A DNA stretch of 64,000 bases from CAWBLP01 sp963721065 (lineage in GTDB: Bacteria; Pseudomonadota; Alphaproteobacteria; Acetobacterales; Acetobacteraceae): contig CAVRHO010000001.1 in the NCBI GenBank assembly GCA_963721065.1, positions 992,001 to 1,056,000 of the forward strand. The letters are read 5' to 3'. Shown one piece after another: positions 34,010-43,068 of this stretch. The first letter of the stretch is position 1, and each line of letters opens with the position of its first letter. The notes under the pieces are model-generated. The model saw only the letters and a program-made list of their open reading frames with translations, did no database searches and was not told the DNA's origin. The position numbers and the translations under genes are program-made.

Positions 34010-34417
34010 TCAGCCGGCGCCGGCCTGTGCCGCGAACCAGGCCACATCCTCGGGCCTGGCAACGAACGCCGGATTGGTCGGCCAGTCCCTGGTGCGCGTT
34101 GACATGTCCTCGCCATAGCGCACGCGGAACAGCACCGTGCGCTGCGGGCCGTTGGTGTATTCGTGCAGCTCCCCGCGCGGATGCACCACGAAGCTGCCCG
34201 GCTTCACATCCACCGTCTGGGTCGGCGTGCGCATCACGCCACCGCCCTCGTGACAGAAATAGATCTCGGTGGCGTTGGGGTGCAGGTGGTTCGGGCTGAC
34301 CTGCCCGGGTTCCCAGCAGGCGATGGTGACGTCGCCCTCGCCGACCTTGCCCAGCACCTTTTCCACATGCTTGCGCGGATCGAACACCTGCTCCGCCGAC
34401 AGATCGAACACCAGCAT
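34010..34417 (-). CDS. Small cupin-domain protein
   Basis: 135 residues from ATG 34417. Cupin motifs: EPGQVSPNHLHPNATEIYFCHEGG with His-His-Glu ligands, and KPGSFVVHPRGELHEYTNGP with a further His. A single-domain metal-binding beta-barrel of unknown reaction. The ATG follows GGGAGGCGGG. The DUF35 and thiolase-like genes lie immediately upstream on the same strand with gaps of 20 and 13 bp, so the three form an operon. Confidence 0.88.
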   Translation of the reverse strand: MLVFDLSAEQVFDPRKHVEKVLGKVGEGDVTIACWEPGQVSPNHLHPNATEIYFCHEGGGVMRTPTQTVDVKPGSFVVHPRGELHEYTNGPQRTVLFRVRYGEDMSTRTRDWPTNPAFVARPEDVAWFAAQAGAG

Positions 34418-34437
34418 GCGCCCGCCTCCCTTTCGGT

Positions 34438-34839
34438 TCAGGCCAGAGTGAATTTCGGCAAGGTGACTTCGTCGGTGGCCGGCTCGAACACCACCCGGAC
34501 CGGCGCACCGAGCTTCGCGTTCGCGTCCGAGCCGACAAGGTTGCTGACCAGCAGCGGCCCTTCCTCCAGTTGCACCAGGCACACCTTGTAGGGCAGCTCC
34601 GGCTTGAACCCGTCCCAGTAGGCGCGATGGAACTCCACCCAGGACTGCAGCGTGCCGCGGCCGGACGCATCCTTCCACGTCTGATCGGGGCTGAGGCAGC
34701 GCGGGCACACCGGGCTGGGCGGGAAGCGCGTGTCGCCGCAGGCGGTGCAGCACTGCACCACCAGCCTGTTCTGCTTCGCGGCATCCCAGAACGGCTTGTT
34801 CAGCGTGTCGATGCGCGGCAGCGGCTTGTTGTAGCTCAT
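34438..34839 (-). CDS. DUF35 zinc-ribbon/OB-fold acyl-CoA-associated protein
   Basis: 133 residues. Zinc ribbon CCTACGDTRFPPSPVCPRC near residues 30-48, then an OB-fold (GRGTLQSWVEFHRAY, PLLVSNLVGSD, GAPVRVVFEPATDEVTLPKF). DUF35 proteins form complexes with thiolase-like partners and channel or hold acyl-CoA. The thiolase-like gene is just upstream, the usual arrangement. ATG 34839 after GAGAGGAGA. Confidence 0.92.
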   Translation of the reverse strand: MSYNKPLPRIDTLNKPFWDAAKQNRLVVQCCTACGDTRFPPSPVCPRCLSPDQTWKDASGRGTLQSWVEFHRAYWDGFKPELPYKVCLVQLEEGPLLVSNLVGSDANAKLGAPVRVVFEPATDEVTLPKFTLA

Positions 34840-34852
34840 GACGATTCTCCTC

Positions 34853-35983
34853 TCAGCCGCGCGTGTAGATGATGGAGCGTGTGCACGGCGTGGCCTGCAC
34901 GTATTGCACCACTTCGCAGTCCGGCACCTGCCGCGCGCCGCACTCGCCGCGCAGTTGCCGCACCGCTTCGACGTTCAGCGCCCAGCCCTGCATGTAGGAA
35001 TTCGACATATGCCCGCCGTCGGTGTTCACCGGCAGCTTGTTGCCCAGCTTCAGCGTGCCGCCCTCGACGAACCGGCCGGATTCGCCGCGCGGGCAGAAGC
35101 CCAGGCCCTCCAGGCTGAACAGCACGGTGGGGCTGAAATTATCGTAGCACATCAGCGCATCGACATCGTCGTGCGTCACGCCGGCCATGCGATAGGCCTG
35201 CTCCCCGGCCGCCTTCACCGCGGGATACCAGAACTCGTGGTCGTAGTTGGAGATCGATGACGGGCTGAACGTCTCCTGCGCACCGAAGCCGGAGATCGAT
35301 ACCGGCGGCTTGGCGAAATCGCGCGCCCGCTCGCGGCTGGTCAGGATCAGGCATACCGCGCCGTCGTTGATCAGGCAGTAGTCCAGCAGGCGCAACGGCG
35401 CGGTGATGAAGCGGGCGTTCTCATGGTCGTCGATGCTGAACGGATTGCGCATCACCGCGTCCGGGTTCAGCGACGCATGATGGCGCACCGCCACCGACAC
35501 CTCGGCAAGCTGCCGCGTGGTGGTGCCGTACAGCTCCATGTGGCGGCGGAACATCATCGCGTGGGCGGCGCCGGGGGAGGTGAACCCCCAAGGGTCCCAG
35601 GTGCCGGGGCTTTCATCGCCGCCGTAGTTCACCCGGCGGGAGCGGCCGATATTGGCGTAGAGCAGGGCAACATGCGTGGCATGGCCGGCGGCGATCGCGG
35701 TGGCGGCCTCGATGATGCCCATCGCGGACATGCGGCCATGCGGCGGCATGGTCAGCGTCCAGCGCGGATTCAGGCCCAGCACCTCGCCCATGCGGGCGTA
35801 GTAGGGGATGCGGCAGACCAGCAGCCCGTCGATCTGGTTCTTGTCGATGCCGCAATCCGCCACGGCGTTGCGGAAGGCCTGCGCGGCCAGGCCATATTCG
35901 TCGGTTTCCGGAAATGCGCCGTAGCGTGTGTTGCCGACGCCGATGACCGCGACTTTGTCCTTCAGATCGCCTGGATCGGGCAT
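34853..35983 (-). CDS. Thiolase-like (SCP-x/lipid-transfer type) protein
   Basis: 376 residues from ATG 35983 (MPDPGDLKDKVAVIGVGNTRYG), preceded by GGAAGGAA. Members of this family are thiolase folds that often lack the catalytic Cys and act with DUF35 partners. In this protein, GLLVCRIPYYARMGEVLGL, the region from NYGGDESPGTWDPWGF, NDGAVCLILTSRERARDF and the C-terminal LPVNTDGGHMSNSYMQG are landmarks. VQYVQATPCTRSIIYTRG closes it. The three-gene operon suggests beta-oxidation-like or retro-aldol side-chain cleavage of a CoA ester; substrate unknown. Confidence 0.9.
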   Translation of the reverse strand: MPDPGDLKDKVAVIGVGNTRYGAFPETDEYGLAAQAFRNAVADCGIDKNQIDGLLVCRIPYYARMGEVLGLNPRWTLTMPPHGRMSAMGIIEAATAIAAGHATHVALLYANIGRSRRVNYGGDESPGTWDPWGFTSPGAAHAMMFRRHMELYGTTTRQLAEVSVAVRHHASLNPDAVMRNPFSIDDHENARFITAPLRLLDYCLINDGAVCLILTSRERARDFAKPPVSISGFGAQETFSPSSISNYDHEFWYPAVKAAGEQAYRMAGVTHDDVDALMCYDNFSPTVLFSLEGLGFCPRGESGRFVEGGTLKLGNKLPVNTDGGHMSNSYMQGWALNVEAVRQLRGECGARQVPDCEVVQYVQATPCTRSIIYTRG

Positions 35984-36066
35984 GCGTTCCTTCCCTTCAA
36001 CATCCTGTGGCCGACGCGCGAACCGTCGTTCCCGTCGCGGCGTCGGCCGGTATTGCGTGTGGGGCG

Positions 36067-36927
36067 CTAGGTGAGACCGTAGCGCAGCGCCAGCCACAGC
36101 TTCTGCCACTTCGGCAGGCTGACGCGCTGGTCGGGATGTGTCCAGCCGCTACGCTCCAGCCGCGCCAGGATCGCCGCATAGGTGGCGCCCATCAGCCGAG
36201 CGGGCTTCATCGCCCGGGCGTCGCAGGTGCGCATCGCCGCCTCGGATTCGCGGAAGTAACCATGGGCGAGCGCGGCCACGCGTGCGCAGACCGCGTGCAA
36301 GGCGGGCGAGTGCAGGGCGGCCTGCGCGTCGTGCGGAACGCCGGCCTCATCCAGGTATTCGGCCGGCAGGTAGAGCCGCCCGCGTTCCGCATCCTCTGCC
36401 ACGTCGCGCAGGATGTTCGTCAGTTGCAGCGCCCGGCCCAGTGCGTAGGCGACGCGGTCGGCGGCGGGGGACGAATCGCCGAACGCCCGGACCGACAACC
36501 GGCCCACGGCGGCGGCCACGCGGTCGCAGTACAGGTCCAGCGTTGCCAGGTCCGGCGCGACGATCACCTGTTCGGCGTCCATCTGCATGCCGTCGATGAC
36601 GGCCAGGAAATCCTCCTGCCGCAGGGCGAACTGCTGCACGGCGGGAAGCAGCACGCGGGTCACAGGCTCGTCCGCGCTGCCGCGGTACAGACCGGCAATG
36701 CTGTCCCGCCAGGCGGCCAGGCGCGGCAGGCGGTCGGCCAGCGGCGCCTCGTCATCGGCGATGTCGTCCACCAGGCGGCAGAATGCGTAGATCGCATACA
36801 TCGCGTGCCGGCGGTCCGGCGGCAGCACGCGCATGCCGCGATAGAACGAGGTGCCGGCGGCACGCACGATCGCCTCGACCGCGTCGAGGTCCGATTGCGC
36901 TGCGCCAAGCGGGGTGGGGGCCGGCAT
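36067..36927 (-). CDS. hpnD: Presqualene diphosphate synthase HpnD
   Basis: 286 residues. Condenses two farnesyl diphosphates to presqualene diphosphate in the bacterial squalene route. TSFYRGMRVLPPDRRHAMYA and the first Asp-rich motif FCRLVDDIADDE are near residues 28-60; the second is in NILRDVAEDAERGRLYLP. RLMGATYAAILARLE is the C-terminal helix. ATG 36927 overlaps the hpnC stop by one base (TGATG). Last gene of hpnABCD on the minus strand; hpnE and squalene-hopene cyclase are not found downstream. Confidence 0.94.
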   Translation of the reverse strand: MPAPTPLGAAQSDLDAVEAIVRAAGTSFYRGMRVLPPDRRHAMYAIYAFCRLVDDIADDEAPLADRLPRLAAWRDSIAGLYRGSADEPVTRVLLPAVQQFALRQEDFLAVIDGMQMDAEQVIVAPDLATLDLYCDRVAAAVGRLSVRAFGDSSPAADRVAYALGRALQLTNILRDVAEDAERGRLYLPAEYLDEAGVPHDAQAALHSPALHAVCARVAALAHGYFRESEAAMRTCDARAMKPARLMGATYAAILARLERSGWTHPDQRVSLPKWQKLWLALRYGLT

Positions 36928-37775
36928 CAGCCCAGGAAGCGCAGCGCGCCGATCGCGCTGGCCACCTTGTCGCGCCTGGTCAGGGCGACACGTCCGGCAA
37001 CCGGATCCTGCTTCGCCAGGCGCGCCGCAAGTCGCTTGGCCAGGCCGCGGATCACTGCGGTTTCCAGCCGCAGCCGCCGGTCGCGTGTTCGCCGCGGCAG
37101 GTCGATGGAGAAGCGGTTCATGCGGTCCACCCGGTGCAGGATTGTGCCGAAGACCCGCCGCAACGCGATGCTGGCGTGGTCGCGCCGCAGGTCCTCGACC
37201 GAGCCGCCGTATTCTTCCAGCAGTTTGAGTGGCAGATAGCAACGGTCCAGCCGCTGCAGATCCTGCACGCAGTCCTGCAGGTGGTTGAGTAGCTGCAGCG
37301 ATGCGCACAGCCGGTCCGACGGTGGATGCGTGGTGTGGCTTTCGCCGTGCAGGTCCAGCACGTGCCGGCCGACCGGCGCGGCGGAATAGCGGCAATACTC
37401 CAGCAGTTCCGCCATGTCGGCATAGCGTCGCTTGGTCGCGTCCTGGCGGAAGGCGATCAGCAGTTCGCTGGCGTGCTGCGACGTGACCCCGGTCTGCGCC
37501 AGGCTTTCCCGCAGCCGCAGTGCGCTGGGTGACCCACTGTCGCGGCGGCCCAGCAGGACGTCTTCCATGATGTCGAGGCGCGCGACCTTGTCGTCCGGCG
37601 CCAGGACGGGGGAATCGGCGATATCATCGGCGTTGCGGGCGAAGGCGTAGAAGGCGTGGATGTGCGTGCGCAGGTCGGCGCGGATCAGCCAGGATCCGAC
37701 CGGAAAGTTCTCGTCGCCGCGATCCTTGCCGGACCACGTCTCGACATCGGCGATGGTCTCGACCGTCGCGGTCAT
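36927..37775 (-). CDS. hpnC: Hydroxysqualene synthase HpnC
   Basis: 282 residues. Converts presqualene diphosphate to hydroxysqualene. Key features: DENFPVGSWLIRADLR, FYAFARNADDIADSP with the metal-binding Asp, LLEYCRYSAAPVGRHVLDLHG, LQLLNHLQDCVQDLQRLDR and the conserved RCYLP. It shares the isoprenoid-synthase fold with HpnD, encoded next. Start ATG 37775 overlaps the hpnB stop as ATGA. Confidence 0.94.
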   Translation of the reverse strand: MTATVETIADVETWSGKDRGDENFPVGSWLIRADLRTHIHAFYAFARNADDIADSPVLAPDDKVARLDIMEDVLLGRRDSGSPSALRLRESLAQTGVTSQHASELLIAFRQDATKRRYADMAELLEYCRYSAAPVGRHVLDLHGESHTTHPPSDRLCASLQLLNHLQDCVQDLQRLDRCYLPLKLLEEYGGSVEDLRRDHASIALRRVFGTILHRVDRMNRFSIDLPRRTRDRRLRLETAVIRGLAKRLAARLAKQDPVAGRVALTRRDKVASAIGALRFLG

Positions 37776-38890
37776 CGCGTATCCGCCCCCTGATAGGCCC
37801 GACCCTTCCAGGCGACGCCGCGCCCCCGGTAGTGGTTCACCGCGGAGCCGATGGTCGCCGCCAGGTAGAACGCCGCGACCAGAGGCAGACCGATGCTCCA
37901 GCCGGGGAAGCGTCGGTAGCGGTGCAGCGTCGGCAGGTAAGAGAACGCCATCATGGCCCAGGCGGCCAATCCAGACCAGCGGGCCACGCCATGGCCGAAG
38001 AAGACGGCCACGGGCGGCAGCAGGTACACCAGTGCCATGCCCAGCACAGTGCCAAGCAGCAGCAGCGGCGAATAATGCAACTGCACATAGGCGGAGCGCG
38101 TGATCATGCGCCAGATGTCGCCGAAGCCGGGGTAGGGGCGCACCGACCGCGCCTGCGTGGCGTGCCCCAGCCAGATGCGGCCGCCGCGCTTCACCGCCCG
38201 GGCGAGGGCGACGTCGTCGATCAGCGCGCCGCGCACCGCGGCGATGCCGCCGATGCGCTGCAGAGCGCGCCGGCGCAGCAGGATGGTGCCGCCGGCCGCG
38301 GCGGCGGTGGCGCGCAGCGGATCGTTCACCCAGGCGAACGGGTAGAGCATCTGGAAGAAGAACACGAAGGCCGGCACCAAGGCGCGTTCCGCCAGGCTGT
38401 CGCAGGACAGCGCCACCATTTCCGAGACCAGGTCCAGGTCGTGCTGCTGCGCCTGCGCGACCAGCCTGCCCAGATGGGGCGGATCGTGCCGGATGTCGGC
38501 GTCGGTCAGCAGCAGCAGATCGGCATCCTCGGCTGCCTCTACCCCCTGCGCCACGGCCCAGAGCTTGCCGGCCCATCCGGCCGGGCGAGGCTCTCCCGTC
38601 AGCACGGTGAGCCGCGGGTCGTCGATACGCCGGGCGATGTCGCCGGTGTCGTCGGTGCTGCCGTCATCCACCAGGATCACGCGGAACGGGCCGGGATAGT
38701 CCTGGGCGAGGAGGGACCGCAGAACGGGCCCGATGGTGGCCGCCTCATCGCGGGCGGGCACGATGACGGCGACCGGCGGAGCGGGGGCGGGATGCCGGGC
38801 GGGCAGCTCGGGGCCGGCCTGCCAGAACCGGCCGTGGCCGAGCAGGAGGTACAGCCAGATGACCGCGGCAAGCAGCGCGAGGGTGGTCAT
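37772..38890 (-). CDS. hpnB: Hopanoid-associated glycosyltransferase HpnB
   Basis: 372 residues. N-terminal helix (LALLAAVIWLYLLLGHG), then a GT2 domain with VAVIVPARDEAATIG, FRVILVDDGSTDDTGDIA and LLLLTDADIRHDP. Three or four C-terminal helices follow (LLLLGTVLGMALVYLLPPVAVFF and neighbours). HpnB is found in hopanoid clusters but its glycosyl product is not settled. Overlap with hpnC indicates coupled translation. Confidence 0.93.
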   Translation of the reverse strand: MTTLALLAAVIWLYLLLGHGRFWQAGPELPARHPAPAPPVAVIVPARDEAATIGPVLRSLLAQDYPGPFRVILVDDGSTDDTGDIARRIDDPRLTVLTGEPRPAGWAGKLWAVAQGVEAAEDADLLLLTDADIRHDPPHLGRLVAQAQQHDLDLVSEMVALSCDSLAERALVPAFVFFFQMLYPFAWVNDPLRATAAAAGGTILLRRRALQRIGGIAAVRGALIDDVALARAVKRGGRIWLGHATQARSVRPYPGFGDIWRMITRSAYVQLHYSPLLLLGTVLGMALVYLLPPVAVFFGHGVARWSGLAAWAMMAFSYLPTLHRYRRFPGWSIGLPLVAAFYLAATIGSAVNHYRGRGVAWKGRAYQGADTR

Positions 38891-38996
38891 GGGGCGGTCA
38901 TGGGTAAGAACGGCCGGACGGACAGGGGCAGGGCAGCGCGATCCTCTCCCTTCCTTTGTAAGCCCGGGCCGCGATGCCGACCAAGGCCGGGGGGCG

Positions 38997-39047
38997 GGCG
39001 TCTGCTTGGGGGAGGGCGTCTGCGTGGGGGAGGGCGCCTGCGTGGCT
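38997..39047. repeat. Tandem repeat, 18-bp unit
   Basis: GGCGTCTGCTTGGGGGAG (38997), GGCGTCTGCGTGGGGGAG (39015) and a partial third lie in the 267-bp gap between hpnA and hpnB. A direct repeat TGCCGACCAAGGC also brackets the gap (38976 and 39103). This gap makes hpnA and hpnB possibly separate transcripts. Confidence 0.8.
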
Positions 39048-39157
39048 GACCCGGGAGCCGGGAGATCCGCCCTCGTGCGCCCTCGCTCCGGCCCCGGTCC
39101 GCTTTGCCGACCAAGGCTCGAAAGCGAGGCGGAGGTTGGTGGTGCCGAACGTCCCCT

Positions 39158-40150
39158 TCACCGCACCATCCCGTTTGCGCGGAACCAGGCGACGGCGTCC
39201 TCCACAGCCTGGCGCACCGGGCGCGGCTGATACCCCAGCTCGGCGGTCGCCTTGGCAGAGGTGTAGTACATCTTCTTCCGCGCCATCTTCAGGTGGTCGC
39301 GCGTGGCGATCGGCTCGATGCCGGTGTAGCGGGCCAGCACCTCCATCACCGCGGCCACCGGAATCAGCGGCCCGATCGGCAAGGAAATGCGGGGCGGCCG
39401 GCGCCCCGCCACGCTGGCAACCAGGGCCAGCAGGTCGCCCAGCGGCAGGTTCTCGCCGCCCAGGATGTAGCGCTCGCCGATGCGTCCCTTCTCCAGCGCC
39501 AGGGCGTGGCCCTCGGCCACGTCGTCCACGTGTACGACGTTCAGCCCGGTATCGACGAAGGCGGGGATGCGGCCGTTCGCGGCGTCGCGGATCAGGCGGC
39601 CGGTGGGGGTGGGCTTGATGTCGCGCGGTCCCACCGGGGCGGCGGGGTTGACGATCACCACCGGCAGCGACTCCTCGCGCACCAGGCGCAGCACCGCCTG
39701 CTCGGACTGGTATTTCGAGCGCTTGTAGGTGCCGATGAACATGTCCGGATGGGTGGGCGTGGTCTCGTCGGCCGGCGTGCCGTCCGCGGTGACGCCGAGC
39801 GCGGCGACCGAGCTGCAGTGCACGATGCGTTCGGCGCCGGCCTGCCGGGCGGCACGCATCATCGCCACCGTGCCATCCACGTTGGCGCGCAGCATGGTCT
39901 CCGGCTGCGGCACCCAGATGCGGTAGTCGGCCGCGACGTGCACCACGTAGCGGCAGCCTTCGGCGGCGCGCACCAGCGACTCGGGCTGGGTCAGGTCGCC
40001 GATCACGAGTTCGGCGTCCAGCCCGGCGACGTTGCGGCGGTCGCTGTTCGCGCGCACCAGCAGCCGCAGCGTGTGGCCGCGCGCCGCCAGCACGCGCGCC
40101 ACCGCCGAACCGACGAAGCCGGTGGCGCCGGTGACCAGGGTCAACGCCAT
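39158..40150 (-). CDS. hpnA: Hopanoid-associated sugar epimerase/dehydrogenase HpnA
   Basis: 330 residues, extended SDR. TLVTGATGFVGSAVARVLAARG binds NAD(P), with AELVIGDLTQPESL, CSSVAALGV, and Tyr/Lys in GTYKRSKYQSEQAV. GRLIRDAANGRIPAFVDTGLNVVHVDDVAEGH is HpnA-like. It is the first gene of the hopanoid set and may modify the hopanoid side chain or an attached sugar. ATG 40150. Confidence 0.93.
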   Translation of the reverse strand: MALTLVTGATGFVGSAVARVLAARGHTLRLLVRANSDRRNVAGLDAELVIGDLTQPESLVRAAEGCRYVVHVAADYRIWVPQPETMLRANVDGTVAMMRAARQAGAERIVHCSSVAALGVTADGTPADETTPTHPDMFIGTYKRSKYQSEQAVLRLVREESLPVVIVNPAAPVGPRDIKPTPTGRLIRDAANGRIPAFVDTGLNVVHVDDVAEGHALALEKGRIGERYILGGENLPLGDLLALVASVAGRRPPRISLPIGPLIPVAAVMEVLARYTGIEPIATRDHLKMARKKMYYTSAKATAELGYQPRPVRQAVEDAVAWFRANGMVR

Positions 40151-40610
40151 GGGGTGTGCTTTCCGTTCATGCGCGGGAAGATACTTACGAAGCGGGAAGG
40201 GCGGAGGAAACCTTCGGTGAGCGGGCGCGGCGCTCTGTGGGCGGGGCGCTCTGTGGGCACGGCGCTCTGCGGGGCGCGGGCGCTCCGCGGGGCGGATGCG
40301 CGGCTTTGAGGCGGGGCGCGGGTGGGGTGGGCCTGAGGCCCATGCGTGTTGGGCTATCGCGTTCCGGACTCGCTCCTCCGGGTCATGGCCGGGCCTGACC
40401 CGGCCATCTACCCCCGTCCAGGCGTGTGCCGTTGCACTCCGACCCGATCGTTCCGGTGTCGATGGCCGGGTCGGGGCCCGGCCATGACATGAAGGGCTGG
40501 TGTTGGCGTGCCGCTTGTCGCGCCGATTGGTCTGTCACGCCGGCAGGCCTGTAACGCCAACAGGCCCGCCTCCCCACGACCCGGCACGCTCGGCCGGCGC
40601 CCCGCAGCCG
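40151..40610. other. Gap with GC-rich degenerate repeats and a family-A hairpin
   Basis: At about 40217-40310 the sequence iterates GGCGCTCTGTGGGC-like units (three or four decayed copies). A family-A hairpin follows at 40382-40488 and is listed separately. No gene is recognised. Confidence 0.6.
40382..40488 (-). repeat. 106-bp hairpin repeat, family A, copy 2
   Basis: Arms GTCATGGCCGGGCCTGAC and GTCGGGGCCCGGCCATGAC enclose the family core in inverted orientation (CCCCCGTCCAGGCGTGTGCC, then CCGATCGTTCCGGTGTCG). Confidence 0.83.
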
Positions 40611-42647
40611 TCAGCCCAGCGTTACGTCCAGCCAGCCCCTCGCGTCGAACCGGCCACGTTCGCCGGGGCGCAGCAGCACCGTGGTGGTGTCCAATTCGAC
40701 GATGGCCGGCCCCTCGACCGCCTGCCCGTCCGCAAGTGCCGGGAACTCGAACACGGGCACCTCGGTCCAGTCACCCAGGAACACACGCCGCCGCTTGCCC
40801 GCCGCCGCCGGCTTCGCAACCGCGTCGCCCGAGGCGGCCGGGGCGGGCGGCAGGCGGCCGACCACCGAGACGCGGGCGTTCACCAGCACCACGTCCTGGT
40901 CGCGCAGGGCGTAGGTGTACAGCGCCTCGTGCGCGCTGTGGAACGCCGCCTCGATCCGCGGCACCAGGTCCGGTGCGTCCAGGTCGATGGCGTCCAGCGA
41001 CACCGGGATCTCGAACACCTGCTCGCCGTAGCGCATGTCGGCCGAGCGCTGGACGACCACCGTGCCGTCGAACCAGGAGAGGCGCTGGCGTCCTTCGCGT
41101 TCCATTTCCGCGAAGGCGGTGCGCAGCGCGCCGGCGTCGATGCCCAGGGTCTGCGACTGGCTGCGGGTCAGCTCGATGCGCAGGTCGGTGTTCAGCATGC
41201 CCCAGGCGGACAGCACGGAAGCAGCCACCGGCACCACCACGCGGCCGATCCCCAGCTCCGCCGCCACTGCCGTGACGTGCAGGCCGGCGGCGCCGCCGAA
41301 GGCCAGCAGGGCGTAGCTGCGCGGATCGACGCCGCGCCGCACCGTGGCGATGCGTACGCCATCGGCCATGCGGGTGTTCACCAGCCGGTGGATGCCGGCC
41401 GCCGCCTCGGCGGCGCCGATACCCAAACGGCCGGCCAGGGCTTCGATGGCCGCGGTGGCCGCGCCGACATCCAGCGTGCGCCGTCCGCCCAGGAAGTTGC
41501 CGGGGTCGAGATAGCCCAGCACCAGGTTGGCGTCGGTCACGGTGGCGGCGGTGCCGCCCTGGCCATAGCAGGCGGGGCCAGGGTCGGCCCCGGCACTCTC
41601 CGGCCCCACGGCGAGCAGGCCGGAGCGGTCCAGCTTGCCGATCGAGCCACCCCCGGCGCCCAGCGTGACGATGTCCAGCGCCGGCAGGGCGATGCGTGCG
41701 TCGCCCACCGTCTTGCCGCCGGACAGGGTCGGCTGGCCGTTGCGCACCAGCGCGATGTCGGTGGACGTGCCGCCCATGTCGAAGGCGATCAGGTCGCGGG
41801 CGATGCCCTGGCGCGCCAGCTCCACCGCCGCGGCCACCCCGCCGGCCGGGCCGGACAGGGCAGTGCCGGCGGCCAGGCGGATCGTCTCTGCCACCGAGGC
41901 GACACCGCCATGCGACAGGATCACCAGCAGCTCGCCGCGATAGCCGGCCGAACCCAGCCGGTCCTGCAGGCGGTTGAGGTAGTTGCGGATCACCGGCCCG
42001 ACCGCGGCATTGGCGGCGGTGGTGGAGAAGCGCTCGAATTCCTTGATCTGCGGCAGCACGTCGGAGGACGTGGTGACATAGGCCTGCTGCAGCCGGGCGC
42101 GCGCCGCCGTGGCGGCCTGCTGCTCGTGCGCGGGATTCTGCCAGGAATGCAGGAAGCACACCGCAACCGCCTGCACGTCCTCCGCGGCCAACTGCGCCAG
42201 GGCGCGGTCCAGCGACTCCGGGTCGAGCGCCACCTCCACCGAGCCGTCGGCCCGCATCCGTTCCCGCACCGGCAGGCGCAGGTGGCGCGGCACCAGCGGG
42301 TCGGGCGGCGCCATGCGCAGGTTGTAGCGCTCGGGCTTCAGCCCTTCGCGCATTTCGATGATGTCGCGGTGGCCCTCGGTGGTGAGCAGGCCGACGCGCG
42401 CGGCCTTGTTCTCCAGCAGGGCGTTGGTGGCGACGGTGGTGCCGTGCACGATGCGCGTGGTCGCGGCGAGCAGGTCCGCGGGGTCCATGCCCAGCGCGCG
42501 CGCCGCCAGCGCGATGCCCTCCAGCACGCCGTCCGACTGGTCGCGCGGCGTGCTGGCCGCCTTGGCGGTGATCGTGCGGCCGTCGGGACAGGAAACCACG
42601 ATGTCGGTGAAGGTGCCGCCGACGTCGATGCCGATTGTGTGACTCAT
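40611..42647 (-). CDS. hyuA: Hydantoinase/oxoprolinase family protein, HyuA subunit
   Basis: 678 residues from ATG 42647 (MSHTIGIDVGGTFTDIVV). The actin/HSP70-like ATPase signatures are GIDVGGTFTDI, HGTTVATNALLENKAARVGL, and the second phosphate segment FDMGGTSTDIALV followed by LGAGGGSIGKLD. ADPGPACYGQGGTAATVTDAN is diagnostic. These enzymes use ATP to open hydantoins, oxoproline or acetophenone-type substrates, usually with a HyuB partner. No hyuB is present next to it, so the partner is elsewhere or lost. An upstream in-frame ATG at 42713 is rejected. Confidence 0.93.
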   Translation of the reverse strand: MSHTIGIDVGGTFTDIVVSCPDGRTITAKAASTPRDQSDGVLEGIALAARALGMDPADLLAATTRIVHGTTVATNALLENKAARVGLLTTEGHRDIIEMREGLKPERYNLRMAPPDPLVPRHLRLPVRERMRADGSVEVALDPESLDRALAQLAAEDVQAVAVCFLHSWQNPAHEQQAATAARARLQQAYVTTSSDVLPQIKEFERFSTTAANAAVGPVIRNYLNRLQDRLGSAGYRGELLVILSHGGVASVAETIRLAAGTALSGPAGGVAAAVELARQGIARDLIAFDMGGTSTDIALVRNGQPTLSGGKTVGDARIALPALDIVTLGAGGGSIGKLDRSGLLAVGPESAGADPGPACYGQGGTAATVTDANLVLGYLDPGNFLGGRRTLDVGAATAAIEALAGRLGIGAAEAAAGIHRLVNTRMADGVRIATVRRGVDPRSYALLAFGGAAGLHVTAVAAELGIGRVVVPVAASVLSAWGMLNTDLRIELTRSQSQTLGIDAGALRTAFAEMEREGRQRLSWFDGTVVVQRSADMRYGEQVFEIPVSLDAIDLDAPDLVPRIEAAFHSAHEALYTYALRDQDVVLVNARVSVVGRLPPAPAASGDAVAKPAAAGKRRRVFLGDWTEVPVFEFPALADGQAVEGPAIVELDTTTVLLRPGERGRFDARGWLDVTLG

Positions 42648-43068
42648 GGTGCGAGGGTGGCGCAGCGCTCCCGGGCGCACAAGCCGGCACACGGCTCGAT
42701 CGGTGGGCATCAAGCGAAGCGACGCATCCCATTGTGGCCGGAATGTAACGAAATAATTGAGGCGTCACGTCTTGTTGCGTGCGGCCGGCCGGACCGCTCC
42801 GCGGGCTGCATCGTCGTGACCCCGGTCGCCGTGTTGCGTCGTGCTGTCGCCTTGATTTTGTGTGCGATCATGGAAGAAGCCGACGCACAAATCGGCACTC
42901 TGCGCACGCGATTGCCAGAATTCGGTGTGCTGAAGATGGCGTGGGTGTCCGTTGAAAGGGGCAGGTCGGGCCCCCATGCTGGATTCACCGTCAGGCCGAA
43001 TATTTGGGACGTTGGCGGCGAGAGGTGAGCGCACTTCCCCCTGCAATCCAAGAAGAAGGGAGGCGCAG
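42648..43068. other. 421-bp gap
   Basis: No gene recognised. Around 42720-42780 composition drops in GC (GTAACGAAATAATTGAGGCG), likely a promoter zone. AAGGGAGG at 43055-43062 is the ribosome binding site for the next gene. Confidence 0.55.

Noticed and set aside
40500..43028. 842-codon open frame on the plus strand
   Set aside because: Antisense to hyuA, which has full family motifs; Gln/His/Arg-rich shadow sequence.
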